Positions 18,209 to 26,687 of a DNA stretch of 64,000 bases are shown here, one piece after another. The DNA comes from Candidatus Latescibacterota bacterium (GTDB taxonomy: Bacteria > JAAXHH01). The stretch spans positions 1-64,000 of the forward strand of contig JAJEHX010000007.1 in NCBI GenBank assembly GCA_022823465.1, given 5' to 3'. The number at the start of each line of letters is the position of its first letter. The stretch's first letter is position 1. The notes under the pieces are model-generated. The model made no database searches. It worked only from the letters and a program-made list of their open reading frames with translations, and was not told the DNA's origin. Made by a program: the position numbers and the translations under genes.

Positions 18209-18384
18209 TCAATCCAGAAGCTCTCTCAGTCCGGACAGTGCAGGCGACACTGGGTATATCACGTTATCCTTACGGTCCGTCTGATTCCTTTGGCTCACCG
18301 GCATACGCATCAATTACATACACCCGGCGTACCTCATATCTCGGAGTATGGCGACCAGGAAGGCAAACAAGCTGCGCAGTAAAC

Positions 18385-18610
18385 GAGGCAGTGACGATTA
18401 AGACATCAAGAGGGGCACCTTCGGCCTGCGGGCGGAACTCTCGACCTTACTCATGGAAGGCCTCCAGGACAACGGCGTCGATCTCTTGATCCTCAACGAT
18501 GCGCCTCCGGTCCTGTACTATGCTAGTATCGTATCGGTTTTAAGATCGCGCGTCCGAATTTGGCTGAAGGGCATCCGAAGTCGACTGCACGATGAGGCGC
18601 CCGAAGTCCG
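18385..18610 (+). pseudogene. Decayed minimal nucleotidyltransferase (MntA-like) gene
   Basis: A conceptual translation of this non-coding stretch reads GSDD-stop-DI, then FGLRAELSTLLMEGLQDN, then GVDLLILNDAPPVLYYASI. This strongly resembles the MNT antitoxin pattern, in which a GSD-x-D catalytic motif is followed by an Asp strand with a VDLxxLNDAPPxL motif. A stop lies inside the catalytic motif, the 5' part (GSxxRG) is not recognisable, and no start is present. I read it as a remnant of a HEPN/MNT toxin-antitoxin gene. No HEPN partner remains. The rest of the 18209-18647 gap shows nothing else. Confidence 0.6.
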
Positions 18611-18647
18611 TGGAAAGACCAGGAGTCGGCATGGACTGCAGGCTCCG

Positions 18648-19814
18648 TCAGTAAATCACTTCCCCGGACCACAGCGACTGCAGAAACACCTTCCAGGGAA
18701 CTAAGCGTATGGGACCGACGACGCGTTCCTCCGGTTCATTGCAGACGGCAAAGGCTTTTCGAGGCGCGTGCTCTTCGACGAAAGTACGCAGAGACCGAAG
18801 CGACTTGGCATCCACGCGGCTCGTCCCCTTGACTTCAATGGCTATTTCGCCGTCGCCCAGTACGAAGTCAACCTCCACTCCCGATTTCGTCCGCCAGAAC
18901 CGGATGTCGTAGTGTAGCTCGCTGTAGGAAGCGTGCGCTTTCAACTCACAAAAGATGAAATGCTCGAAGGCTTTGCCAAAAACCGGTCCTCGCGTTTCCG
19001 ACAGGTGCCGTTTTTCGAGGATTCCCGCTACACCCACGTCGAATAGATAGAATTTCGGCGATCTGGTAATGACCTGGCGGCTCTGCCTTTTCTTGAATGG
19101 CGCCACCATGCTCCCCAGAAGGGTATCGACGAGAATCTGGTAGTACTCTTTCACGGTCTTGGAACTGACACCACACTCGCGCGCGACATTGGAAAAGTTG
19201 GTCAACTCTCCGTGGGTGTATCCCATTGCTTCGAAAAACCTGGAAAACGCAGGTACATTGCGCGTCAATCCCTCGGCGAACACCTCTTCTTTCAGGTAGT
19301 CCTGCAGATAGGCGTTCAAAGAACGTCGGTACTGCGAACTGACATAGTGATCTGGAACCAGTCCACGATTCAAGATAGTCAACAGATCTATTTCGTCGTC
19401 CTTCAATTCGCCGGTCACGATAGGAAACATCTCGTAGCGCCAGGCCCGGCCGCCGAGTAGATTGGCGCCGCCCCGCTTGAGTTTACGGGCACTGGAACCG
19501 CACAGGACAAATCGCAGGTTCTTGTTTTCAATAAGCCAGTGCACTTCGTCCAGTAGAGGTGGTACGCGCTGCACTTCGTCCAGGATGATGGGATGCGCCA
19601 GGTGTGTGTCCGATTGCGCGAGTATCCGTTCGCGGAGCAGAGACGGGCGTTGGTTAAAGTCCAACATCAAGTCTGTTTTGAGAAAATCAAAGACGATGCT
19701 GTTGGGAAAGGTCTGGTTCAGGTAGGTGGATTTGCCCGTCTTTCTCGGACCCCACAGAAAGGCCGACTGCCTGTTGGGCAAGTCCATTTTCAGTCGTCGG
19801 GGAAACGTAACCAT
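18648..19814 (-). CDS. AAA ATPase with DUF4143 domain
   Basis: 388 residues. Walker A is GPRKTGKST (near residues 23-31) and Walker B is IILDEVQ; sensor-like LCGSSARKLKRGGANLL and GGRAWR follow. The C-terminal DUF4143 region includes VEVDFVLGDGEIAIEVKG, whose D-x(n)-E-x-K pattern is PD-(D/E)xK-like. Family members are widespread, mobile and of unknown role. The start is ATG at 19814 with GAGAGG upstream; the frame also has a GTG at 19823. Codon and base use is visibly less GC-rich than in the neighbours, consistent with transfer. Nested inverted repeats lie over its start. Confidence 0.88.
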   Translation of the reverse strand: MVTFPRRLKMDLPNRQSAFLWGPRKTGKSTYLNQTFPNSIVFDFLKTDLMLDFNQRPSLLRERILAQSDTHLAHPIILDEVQRVPPLLDEVHWLIENKNLRFVLCGSSARKLKRGGANLLGGRAWRYEMFPIVTGELKDDEIDLLTILNRGLVPDHYVSSQYRRSLNAYLQDYLKEEVFAEGLTRNVPAFSRFFEAMGYTHGELTNFSNVARECGVSSKTVKEYYQILVDTLLGSMVAPFKKRQSRQVITRSPKFYLFDVGVAGILEKRHLSETRGPVFGKAFEHFIFCELKAHASYSELHYDIRFWRTKSGVEVDFVLGDGEIAIEVKGTSRVDAKSLRSLRTFVEEHAPRKAFAVCNEPEERVVGPIRLVPWKVFLQSLWSGEVIY

Positions 19815-19868
19815 TTTGAACACCTCTCCAAAAATATCCTACTTTTTTGGAATATAGTTCAAAATGGT
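19810..19868. promoter_or_regulatory. Nested inverted repeats over the DUF4143 ATPase start
   Basis: An outer perfect 12-base inverted repeat (ACCATTTTGAAC at 19810-19821 and GTTCAAAATGGT at 19857-19868) encloses an inner 8-base one (TCCAAAAA 19827-19834 and TTTTTGGA 19844-19851). The start codon and ribosome site of the ATPase gene lie inside. This could be an operator or an mRNA hairpin controlling translation. Confidence 0.6.
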
Positions 19869-19915
19869 AAGAAAGCAACTCCAATTTTCGGCAGGAAAGC
19901 GGGGTGTTCCTCCAC

Positions 19916-20656
19916 CTACCCCCCGAAAGCCGCCATGTAGATCTTTGTACGCTCGTTCAGGACACCGTAGAAGGCACGGGTCTCCGGGTCTTCACTGTCC
20001 CGCCAGAAGGTGGCGGGGATCCCCGAATCGTTGGCGAGCGGGTCCCGGTCCCGGTGGCCGTAGTAGATCTGCGCGGTCTTCCGCACGGCACGCGTGGGTC
20101 GCGTGGTCGCCGTGTGCAGCACTGACACGTTGAACAGGGCGCAGGTGCCCGCCGGTCCATGAAGGTCGAAGACGCCCCGTTCCAGCTGGGCGCTGTTCTC
20201 TTTCAGTACGGGTTGATCGATCCCCTCGGGCGATATGGAAAAGCAGTGGGTGCTTTCATCCACGTCGGTGAAATAGACCATGAGCTGGATGTAGTCCATG
20301 CGCAGGGGATGGTCGGGCCAGTGGGCCTTGTCGCGGTGCCATCGCTGGTGGAATGCTCCCTTGTACGGGCCCATGGACCGCAGACCGATCTCCCCGAAAC
20401 AGAGTGGACCGCCCATTAGCTCCACAATTGTCTCGTAAATTGTGGGATGGCGAATCAAGTCGTCAAAGGCCGGCGTGGTGACGAGGGCGTCGTAGTTGGC
20501 CTCCTGGTGGTGGCCGTAGGGATGCCAGAAATAGGGAAACCGGCGCCTGTCTTCGTCGAAGAGACCGCGAAAACGGTCCACCTCCTCTTCTGAGAGGGCT
20601 TTTCCCAGGTTGATGAATCCGTTCTGGCGAAAAAACGCCAGGTCCGCCTCTTTCAT
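19916..20656 (-). CDS. Phytanoyl-CoA dioxygenase (PhyH) family protein
   Basis: 246 residues. The iron-binding H-x-D is seen in QRWHRDKAHWPDH and the distal His in VSVLHTATTRPT, followed by an Arg-rich stretch for 2-oxoglutarate. The N-terminus FRQNGFINLGKALSEEEVDRF is the standard PhyH opening. It lies seven bases downstream of an SDR gene on the same strand with a good AGGAG site, so the two are an operon. The substrate is unknown. Confidence 0.9.
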   Translation of the reverse strand: MKEADLAFFRQNGFINLGKALSEEEVDRFRGLFDEDRRRFPYFWHPYGHHQEANYDALVTTPAFDDLIRHPTIYETIVELMGGPLCFGEIGLRSMGPYKGAFHQRWHRDKAHWPDHPLRMDYIQLMVYFTDVDESTHCFSISPEGIDQPVLKENSAQLERGVFDLHGPAGTCALFNVSVLHTATTRPTRAVRKTAQIYYGHRDRDPLANDSGIPATFWRDSEDPETRAFYGVLNERTKIYMAAFGG

Positions 20657-20663
20657 GATCTCC

Positions 20664-21368
20664 TCACACCGACCGCGTAATGCCGCCGTCGACCCGCAGG
20701 TTCTGGCCCGTGATATAGCCTGATCCGGGGGACAGCAGGAAAGCGGCTGTTTCCGCGATCTCCTCTACGGTACCGTAACGTCCCATGGGAATGCGCGCGC
20801 GGAACGCCTCCGATTCCGGGAGACTGTTGATGAAACCCGGCAGGATGTTGTTCATGCGGATGTTGTCGCCGGCGTGGTTGTCGGCGTATATCTTCGTGAA
20901 AGTCGCCAGGGCAGCCCGGAAGGGGGTCGAAACCGGAAAATAATGCTCCGGTTCGAAGGCGGCGTAGGTGGATATGTTGACAATCGAGCCACCACCCTGT
21001 TCCACCAGGATCGGGGTTACGAGGCGCGCCATGCGCACCACGTTGAGGAACACGATGTCCAGTCCCTCGTGCCAGTCCTCGTCCGGTATATCCAGGAGGT
21101 TGCCCTTGGGTGGATGGCCGGTGCTGTTGACCACGCCGTCGATGCGTCCGTGGGCGTCCATGGTCAGATCGACCAGTTTCCGCAGGTCGGCTTCGTCCGT
21201 GACGGAACCCGTTACCCCGATGCCGCCCAGTTCACCGGCGAGCGATTCCGCCGCTCCGGAGGGAGACAGCAACGCGACGGCCCACCCCTGGCCGGCGAGG
21301 TTCCGGGCGATGGCCGCTCCCATGCCGCGTCCCGCCCCCGTGATAACGGCTACTCTTTGCGTACTCAT
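20664..21368 (-). CDS. SDR-family oxidoreductase
   Basis: About 234 residues. The N-terminal motif VAVITGAGRGMGAAIA binds NAD(P), and VVNSTGHPP stands in for NNAG. The catalytic Ser is in IVNISTYA. The expected YxxxK is not obvious: after AFEPEHYFPVSTPFRAALATF the Tyr is present but the Lys is displaced, so activity may differ from classical SDRs. The C-terminus YITGQNLRVDGG is typical. The start is ATG at 21368 with GGGAGAGG upstream, not the longer open frame to 21431. It is followed by the PhyH gene. Confidence 0.83.
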   Translation of the reverse strand: MSTQRVAVITGAGRGMGAAIARNLAGQGWAVALLSPSGAAESLAGELGGIGVTGSVTDEADLRKLVDLTMDAHGRIDGVVNSTGHPPKGNLLDIPDEDWHEGLDIVFLNVVRMARLVTPILVEQGGGSIVNISTYAAFEPEHYFPVSTPFRAALATFTKIYADNHAGDNIRMNNILPGFINSLPESEAFRARIPMGRYGTVEEIAETAAFLLSPGSGYITGQNLRVDGGITRSV

Positions 21369-21575
21369 GCCTCTCCCTTCGACGAATCGGTCGATCGTCC
21401 GCTGCGTATTCCTCTCGGTGCAGAAATCCATTTTGAATCGATACCGGCATCCATTTTCACCGGTGCACTGGCAGGGGTCCGCTGGCGTGGACGCCCGTAT
21501 CGAGCTTGGCGTTATATAAACAAATGCGTTGCGGTTATCAATGACAGAATATAGCGTTTATCCGGAGGACAGCGT

Positions 21576-22670
21576 ATGAAGATAACCGGAATGAAGACCC
21601 ACTCCGTCCACGTGAACCACCGGGGAGACTGGACCTTTCTGGCGGTGCATACCGACGAAGGGATAACCGGATTCGGCGAAGTGAATCCCGGCGGCGCAAA
21701 GTCCGGCAGCGTGGATTTCCTGCGCGCGGCGGAGCCGGCGCTGGCCGGGCGCGATCCCGGCCGGATCGAACACATCCTGGCCGAACTCCTCCCTTCGCCG
21801 GCAGATCGGCCGAAAGTGATGGCCCTGAGCGCCCTCGACCAGGCCCTGTGGGACATCAAGGGAAAGTCACTGGGCGTCCCCGTGACCGACATCATCGGGG
21901 GCCGCTGCCGCGATGAGATACCCCTCTACGCCAACATCAACCGGGCTACCACGGACCGGACGCCGGCGGGATTCGCGCGGAACGCCGAGGCCGCGGTTTC
22001 CGACGGTTTCGACGCCGTGAAACTGGCCCCCTTCGACGGGATGGCGGGCGGGATCGACCGGGCTTCCGATGCGCGGGAGGGCATTGCCTGCATGGAAGCG
22101 GTGCGCGCCGCGATCGGTCCGGACGTCTCTCTGTTGATCGACTGCCACAGCCATTTCACCGCCCGGGGAGGATGCGAGGTCTTCGATGCCCTGCGGGGCC
22201 TGGACCTGTACTGGTACGAGGAACCCGTGCTCGACGAAGATCACGAAGGCTACAAAATCATCCGGGATCATATCGACGTACCGCTGGCCGGAGGCGAAAG
22301 CCTGATGTACAGGGAGGGGTTCTGGCCCGTCCTGGACCAGGGACTGATGGACGTCATCATGCCGGACGTGACGATCGTAGGCGGACTCTGGGAACTAAAG
22401 AAGGTCGCCGCCATGGCGGAGGGCCGGGGGATTCCCACGGCGCCGCACGGACCCTTCGGACCGTTGACTATCGCGGCGGGCGTTCAGGCCATGGCCGCCC
22501 ATCCAGGGTTCCGGATCCTGGAATACGCCTGGGGGGAAGTGCCCTGGAGACACGAACTGATCGAACCGGCGGAGAGGATTGTCGGCGGAAGAATCCGTGT
22601 ATCCGACCGGCCCGGCCTGGGCGTTTCGCTCAACATGGATGCCATGGAGACGTACAGAACGGACCGGTAA
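21576..22670 (+). CDS. Enolase-superfamily sugar-acid dehydratase (mandelate racemase/galactonate dehydratase type)
   Basis: 364 residues. The capping domain starts MKITGMKTHSV and is followed by the TIM barrel. The three metal ligands fit LLIDCHSHF (Asp), WYEEPV (Glu) and AGGESLM (Glu). A catalytic His lies in APHGPFGP. The lysine strand reads AVKLAPFDG, KxA rather than KxK, as in galactonate-dehydratase-like groups. The probable reaction is dehydration of a sugar acid to a 2-keto-3-deoxy acid. GGAGG precedes the ATG. A downstream aldolase of matching chemistry is at 14275-15030. Confidence 0.87.
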   Translation: MKITGMKTHSVHVNHRGDWTFLAVHTDEGITGFGEVNPGGAKSGSVDFLRAAEPALAGRDPGRIEHILAELLPSPADRPKVMALSALDQALWDIKGKSLGVPVTDIIGGRCRDEIPLYANINRATTDRTPAGFARNAEAAVSDGFDAVKLAPFDGMAGGIDRASDAREGIACMEAVRAAIGPDVSLLIDCHSHFTARGGCEVFDALRGLDLYWYEEPVLDEDHEGYKIIRDHIDVPLAGGESLMYREGFWPVLDQGLMDVIMPDVTIVGGLWELKKVAAMAEGRGIPTAPHGPFGPLTIAAGVQAMAAHPGFRILEYAWGEVPWRHELIEPAERIVGGRIRVSDRPGLGVSLNMDAMETYRTDR

Positions 22671-22697
22671 GACCTGGCAGACCAGGCAGGCCAGGCG
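22671..22697. repeat. Short 9-bp tandem repeats after the dehydratase stop
   Basis: Three degenerate 9-base units (GACCTGGCA, GACCAGGCA, GGCCAGGCG) begin on the base after the stop codon at 22670. Confidence 0.7.
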
Positions 22698-22726
22698 GCC
22701 CGGTAAGTCACGGCCGGAAGTAAGGG

Positions 22727-23452
22727 CTACTCGCCCGCGACGGCCGCCTTGATCGCCGTCTCGAATGCTTCCTTCGTCTGGTTGTTTACGAACCGCTTCG
22801 CGACCATGCCGGCGCGATCGATCACGAAGGTGTGGGGTATGGTCAGGATATTACCGTACGCCTGGTAGGTCTTGCGGTCCGCTTCCACGATGGGGTAGGT
22901 GACCTCGAGCTTTTCCACGAAAGGCTTGGTGACGGAAAGTCCCTCTTCGTCAAGGGAGAGTCCGAGCACCTCCACACCCTGGTCCCGGTAGGCCGCGTAT
23001 AGTTCGTTCAACACCGGCATTTCCACGAGGCAGGGCGGACACCAGGTAGCCCAGAAGTTGACCACGACCACCTTGCCCTTCAGAGCGGACAGGCTGGCCT
23101 CGCCCCCACCGAGGACGGGAAGCGTGAAATCCGGCGCGGCGCTTCCTTCCTTCAGCATGAGCCGCTCCTCGATGGCTTTCAATTCGGCGACGACGGCTGC
23201 GCGGACGCGGGGGACCATGTTCGGGGTGACCTGGATCCCGAGTTCATTGTATATGGCCATGGCCGTTTCCGGACCGAAATTCGGCTTGCCGGCCTTGGAT
23301 TCGGAGACCTGCTTCATGATGTAGGCGACGATCTTCTGCTCGTCGTCGGTCAGGACCTGTTTGCCCTGGTCCGCGGACTGCGCCTGTACGTCGGACAGGA
23401 CGGTGGCCGCGGCAAACAATGCGCACAAAAGTGTCGTAAATACGCTTCTCAC
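22727..23452 (-). CDS. TlpA-like thioredoxin-family protein, exported
   Basis: About 241 residues. Start chosen at GTG 23452, five bases after GGAGG; this leaves a clean signal peptide (VRSVFTTLLCALF...). The longer ATG frame to 23506 has no such site. A roughly 90-residue helical segment with DDEQKIVAYIMKQV precedes the redoxin domain, which has the redox pair in FWATWCPPC and the cis-Pro region TIPHTFVID. It is probably a periplasmic thiol-disulfide reductant of the AhpC/TSA-TlpA group. The next gene on the strand is an AhpD-like protein, located upstream at 23579. Confidence 0.88.
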   Translation of the reverse strand: MRSVFTTLLCALFAAATVLSDVQAQSADQGKQVLTDDEQKIVAYIMKQVSESKAGKPNFGPETAMAIYNELGIQVTPNMVPRVRAAVVAELKAIEERLMLKEGSAAPDFTLPVLGGGEASLSALKGKVVVVNFWATWCPPCLVEMPVLNELYAAYRDQGVEVLGLSLDEEGLSVTKPFVEKLEVTYPIVEADRKTYQAYGNILTIPHTFVIDRAGMVAKRFVNNQTKEAFETAIKAAVAGE

Positions 23453-23578
23453 GCTTTCCTCCAGTACGGTAGATCCCGATCTTCGCTGATTCGTGTTTTT
23501 TCTCATCCCGGACTTGTCATATCGACCCGCCCGGGCCTCTGTACCTCAAGGCCTCAGTTTCTTAAAGGCTTCAGTATT

Positions 23579-23938
23579 TCAGGACTCGCTGCCCGCTTCC
23601 GCCTTCTCCGCCTTTGACGCCTTTTTAAGCAATTCGTTGAAATTCATCTCGAAATTCGCCAGGTCGCTACGGTCCACGATCGTCGCGGCCGCCACGCCCA
23701 CGGCGATGGCCACGGCTTCCCGGATTTCCGCGCCGTCGGCGCCGTACTTCATGGCTTTCTTCAGATGACCTTCCAGGCAGTTCTGGCATCCCGCGCTCAG
23801 CGAGGCGGCTATGGCGATCAGCTCCTTGGTCTTGTTGTCCAGCGCGGTGCCCTCCCGATACGTCTCCCGATAGAAATCGAAGTAGATTTCCTTCATGCGT
23901 TCTTCCAGCAACTCGTATGACCTCAGGACCTTACCCAC
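23579..23938 (-). CDS. Carboxymuconolactone decarboxylase (AhpD-like) family protein
   Basis: 119 residues, all-helical. The redox/proton-relay motif is GCQNCLEGH (C-x2-C-x3-H), as in AhpD. Decarboxylase activity is unlikely; alkylhydroperoxidase-type thiol chemistry is more probable. The start is GTG (23938) preceded by AAGGAG seven bases away. The C-terminus is Lys/Glu/Ala-rich. It lies upstream of the TlpA gene on the same strand with a 126-base gap, so shared redox function is plausible. Confidence 0.87.
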   Translation of the reverse strand: MGKVLRSYELLEERMKEIYFDFYRETYREGTALDNKTKELIAIAASLSAGCQNCLEGHLKKAMKYGADGAEIREAVAIAVGVAAATIVDRSDLANFEMNFNELLKKASKAEKAEAGSES

Positions 23939-24326
23939 GAATATCTCCTTCGAAATCCCGCGCCAGAGCGAGACGGCGCCTGAAATTCCCCGTGCGCCAA
24001 CAAAACGTCATTGGTTGTCGACCAGATTTCCGATCAGCGAATCCTAACCTATTGAGTATTCAAAATCGCACCGGGATTATTCAAATTATGCCCCGCGCGC
24101 ATACAGTGCGCATACAGGCATACTAAGGCGCGTACCCATCCCGCGCAATCTGATTCTCCTCCCGCGCCATCCGAATCTCCGTAACGGGAGGCCACTCGAT
24201 GCGAACCGGCGGACGTTACCGCGCGTTACCCCGTTCGTTCAAGCATCCCCGTAACCGGAGACCGCTTGACGCCAGTCGGCGGGCGTTACCGACCGTTATC
24301 CGTTCATCCACACAAACACTTCGCGT
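23939..24326. other. Intergenic region downstream of uvrC
   Basis: 388 bases between the uvrC stop and the AhpD-like start (both minus strand). It has an AT-rich part near 24040-24090 with two TTTGAATA copies on the minus strand (possible promoter for the AhpD-like gene). A degenerate direct repeat of CGGCGGACGTTACC / CGGCGGGCGTTACC lies near 24209 and 24276. No gene is seen. Confidence 0.5.
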
Positions 24327-26156
24327 TCATTCCGGATGGAAGTACCGGTACACTTTCCGCGCTGCTTCTTTGCCCAGCCCCTTTACCTCGGTCAGTTCCT
24401 CCTCGGTGCATTTTCTGATCTGTTCGACCGATCCGAGCGCCATGATCAACTGCTGCTTGCGCTTCGGACCGACGCCGGGAATGTTGTCCAGTTCCGACCG
24501 GATCATGCGGCTTCCCCTTTGCTGCCGGTGGAAGGTGACGGCGAACCGGTGGGCTTCGTCCCTGGCCTGCATCAGCATTTTCAGGGCCGGCGAAGACCGT
24601 GGGATGACGATCGGTTCGGACTGTCCCGGACGGAACACTTCCTCCAGCCTCTTCGCCAGGCCGATGACGGGCAGGTCGACCAGTCCCAGCTCGTTCAGGA
24701 CCTGCCGCACGCTGGACAACTGGCCCTTTCCCCCGTCGATGAGCACGAGGTCGGGGAGGGGCTTGCTCTCGTCGAGCAGGCGCCGGTAGCGGCGGCCGAC
24801 CACTTCCTGCATCATGGCGAAATCATTGGGGCCGATCACGTCTTTGACCTTGAACTTCCGGTAGTCCGTCTTGCGGGGCCGGCCGTCCACGAAGCAGACC
24901 ATGGAGGCCACCGGGTCCGAGCCCTGTATGTTGGATATGTCGAATGTTTCGATGCGTCTCGGCGGCACGGCAAGCCCGAGGACCTCCTGCAGCGAGGCGA
25001 CCGAGGCGGGGATGCTGCGCCGGACCCTGGATTCCGCCCGCTTCAGCGCGTGGGTATTCAGTTGCAGCTCCGCGTTCTGGACGGCCAGCCGGACCATGGC
25101 GGCCTTGTCGCCGCGCCGGGGCACGGCGATGTCCACTTTCGAACCGCGCTTACGGGCCGTCCATTCTCTGAACGCTTCGATGCCCTCCGGTTCACCGGCG
25201 AGGAGGATCTCGTCGGGCCACAGTTGCGCGGCGAGGTAGTACTGGGACAGAAAGGCCCCCAGCGTCTCCGGTTCCGTTGCCTCCTCGGGCGCCGTCAGTA
25301 AGAAGTGCTCCTTGCCCAGCAGCTTGCCCTCCCTTACCTGGAGTACCGCCCCGCATACATCGTTTCCGTTTCGTGCGAGTCCGATGATATCCCGGTCCAC
25401 TTCCCTGCTCGTAAAGGCCCGCTGGCGGACCGTCGTGTTCTCGATGGCGACGATCTGGTCGCGTATGCGTCCCGCCAGTTCGAACTGCAGCTGCTCAGAT
25501 GCCTGGGCCATGCGTTCCTTCAACTGCTTCAGCAGATCCTTTGTCCTGCCGGAGAGAAACTGGCACACCTGATCGATGATCTCGCCGTAGCCTGCCTCGT
25601 CGATGTGGCCTTTGCACGGTCCGGGGCAGCGGTCTATGTAGTAGTCGAGGCAGGGCCGGTCCATGGATGGCCAGGCCTTCGCGCTCGGGCAGGTGCGAAG
25701 GGGGAACACTTTTCGGACCAGGTCGATGGTCCGCCGCATGGACTTCACATTGGTGTAGGGTCCGAAGTACCGGGCCCCGTCCTGCCTGACATTACGCGTG
25801 ACCACGACCCGTGGGAAGGCCTCGTTGGTCAACATGATGAAGGGAAAGGACTTGTCGTCGCGCAGCATCACGTTGTACCGGGGCCTGTGTTCCTTGATGA
25901 GGTGGTCTTCGAGGAGGAGCGCGTCGGCTTCGGTTTCGGTGGCCACGTAGTCGAAGTCGTGAATCCGGCTGGCCAGGGCGATCGCCTTCGGCTCCGTGCG
26001 GCGGTTTTTCTGGAAGTACGAACGGATCCGCTGGCGCAGCGCGCGGGTTTTGCCCACGTAGATGATGCGTGACCGGGCGTCTTTCATCAGGTATACGCCC
26101 GGTTTGCCCGGCAGAGCCTTGAGCTTTTCTTCGATTCCCGTTTGTTGGACAGTCAT
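24327..26156 (-). CDS. uvrC: Excinuclease ABC subunit C
   Basis: 609 residues; makes both incisions in nucleotide excision repair with UvrA/UvrB. The GIY-YIG nuclease domain is N-terminal (PGVYLMKD...IIYVGKT...LRQRI, with the catalytic Glu in TEADALLLE). Next come a Cys-rich segment (RTCPSAKAW...RPCLDYY...RCPGPC, the iron-sulfur-type cysteines), the UVR helix, the RNase H-like domain (IETFDISN, VLIDGGKGQL) and C-terminal helix-hairpin-helix motifs (NIPGVGPKR, VKGLGKEAA). I place the start at ATG 26156; an upstream ATG at 26210 adds 18 poorly conserved residues. Neither has a strong ribosome site. Confidence 0.95.
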   Translation of the reverse strand: MTVQQTGIEEKLKALPGKPGVYLMKDARSRIIYVGKTRALRQRIRSYFQKNRRTEPKAIALASRIHDFDYVATETEADALLLEDHLIKEHRPRYNVMLRDDKSFPFIMLTNEAFPRVVVTRNVRQDGARYFGPYTNVKSMRRTIDLVRKVFPLRTCPSAKAWPSMDRPCLDYYIDRCPGPCKGHIDEAGYGEIIDQVCQFLSGRTKDLLKQLKERMAQASEQLQFELAGRIRDQIVAIENTTVRQRAFTSREVDRDIIGLARNGNDVCGAVLQVREGKLLGKEHFLLTAPEEATEPETLGAFLSQYYLAAQLWPDEILLAGEPEGIEAFREWTARKRGSKVDIAVPRRGDKAAMVRLAVQNAELQLNTHALKRAESRVRRSIPASVASLQEVLGLAVPPRRIETFDISNIQGSDPVASMVCFVDGRPRKTDYRKFKVKDVIGPNDFAMMQEVVGRRYRRLLDESKPLPDLVLIDGGKGQLSSVRQVLNELGLVDLPVIGLAKRLEEVFRPGQSEPIVIPRSSPALKMLMQARDEAHRFAVTFHRQQRGSRMIRSELDNIPGVGPKRKQQLIMALGSVEQIRKCTEEELTEVKGLGKEAARKVYRYFHPE

Positions 26157-26254
26157 GGGAAGGGTCGCCTGCTCTCTGGATTCCAATGGATTACCGGCAC
26201 GGGCAATCATGCACGTGCACCGGCGCGGGCCATGCCCTAATGGTCAATTTAACC

Positions 26255-26283
26255 TTGACATTCGGCAACCCGCCAGGTAATAT
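26255..26283 (+). promoter_or_regulatory. rpsT promoter
   Basis: TTGACA (26255-26260) and TAATAT (26278-26283) with exactly 17 bases between. It gives a leader of roughly 90 bases before the rpsT start, a place where S20 could act on its own mRNA as known in E. coli (inference). Confidence 0.7.
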
Positions 26284-26377
26284 GGTGCTGGTTTTGTGTA
26301 AACCGTTCAACGGACCGCGATTGGCCAGCACGCCATGCGGTGTTTCAGCGATCCGGATCATAATAAGGGAGCAAAAG

Positions 26378-26623
26378 TTGCCGACCCTCGTATCATCCAA
26401 AAAGCGTTTACGCCAGGAAAGCGTCCGTCAGCGGCGTAACGCCACGGTCAAATCCGCCCTTCGAACCGCCATCAAGCGCGTGCGCGGGAATACGGAAGCC
26501 GACGCGGCGTCCGGACTCCTGAGCCAGGCCCATTCCAAGTTGGATAAAGCCGTCAAGCGCGGCGTGATGCACCGGCGGACCGCCGACCGCATCAAGTCCA
26601 GGCTGGCGAAGCAGGGCAACTGA
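26378..26623 (+). CDS. rpsT: 30S ribosomal protein S20
   Basis: 81 residues, strongly basic, three-helix S20 fold. SSKKRLRQESVRQRRNATVK matches the usual SAKKRxRQ...NxxxKS opening and HRRTADRIKSRLAK the C-terminal helix. It begins at a TTG (26378) with GGGAG six bases upstream; the longer open frame to 26186 is not needed. A TTG start is also known for rpsT in E. coli, where it links to autoregulation. It is convergent with pyrG. Confidence 0.93.
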   Translation: MPTLVSSKKRLRQESVRQRRNATVKSALRTAIKRVRGNTEADAASGLLSQAHSKLDKAVKRGVMHRRTADRIKSRLAKQGN

Positions 26624-26656
26624 GCCCGTTTCCGGTACCAGTCACACATTGGCTGT

Positions 26657-26675
26657 GCCGGCCAGCCCGGCCGGC
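26657..26675. terminator. Hairpin between convergent rpsT and pyrG
   Basis: Perfect 7-base arms GCCGGCC and GGCCGGC around a 5-base loop, 34 bases after the rpsT stop and 13 bases from the pyrG stop. It lacks a T-run, so its strength as a terminator is uncertain. Confidence 0.4.
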
Positions 26676-26687
26676 GCGTCATGCCTG

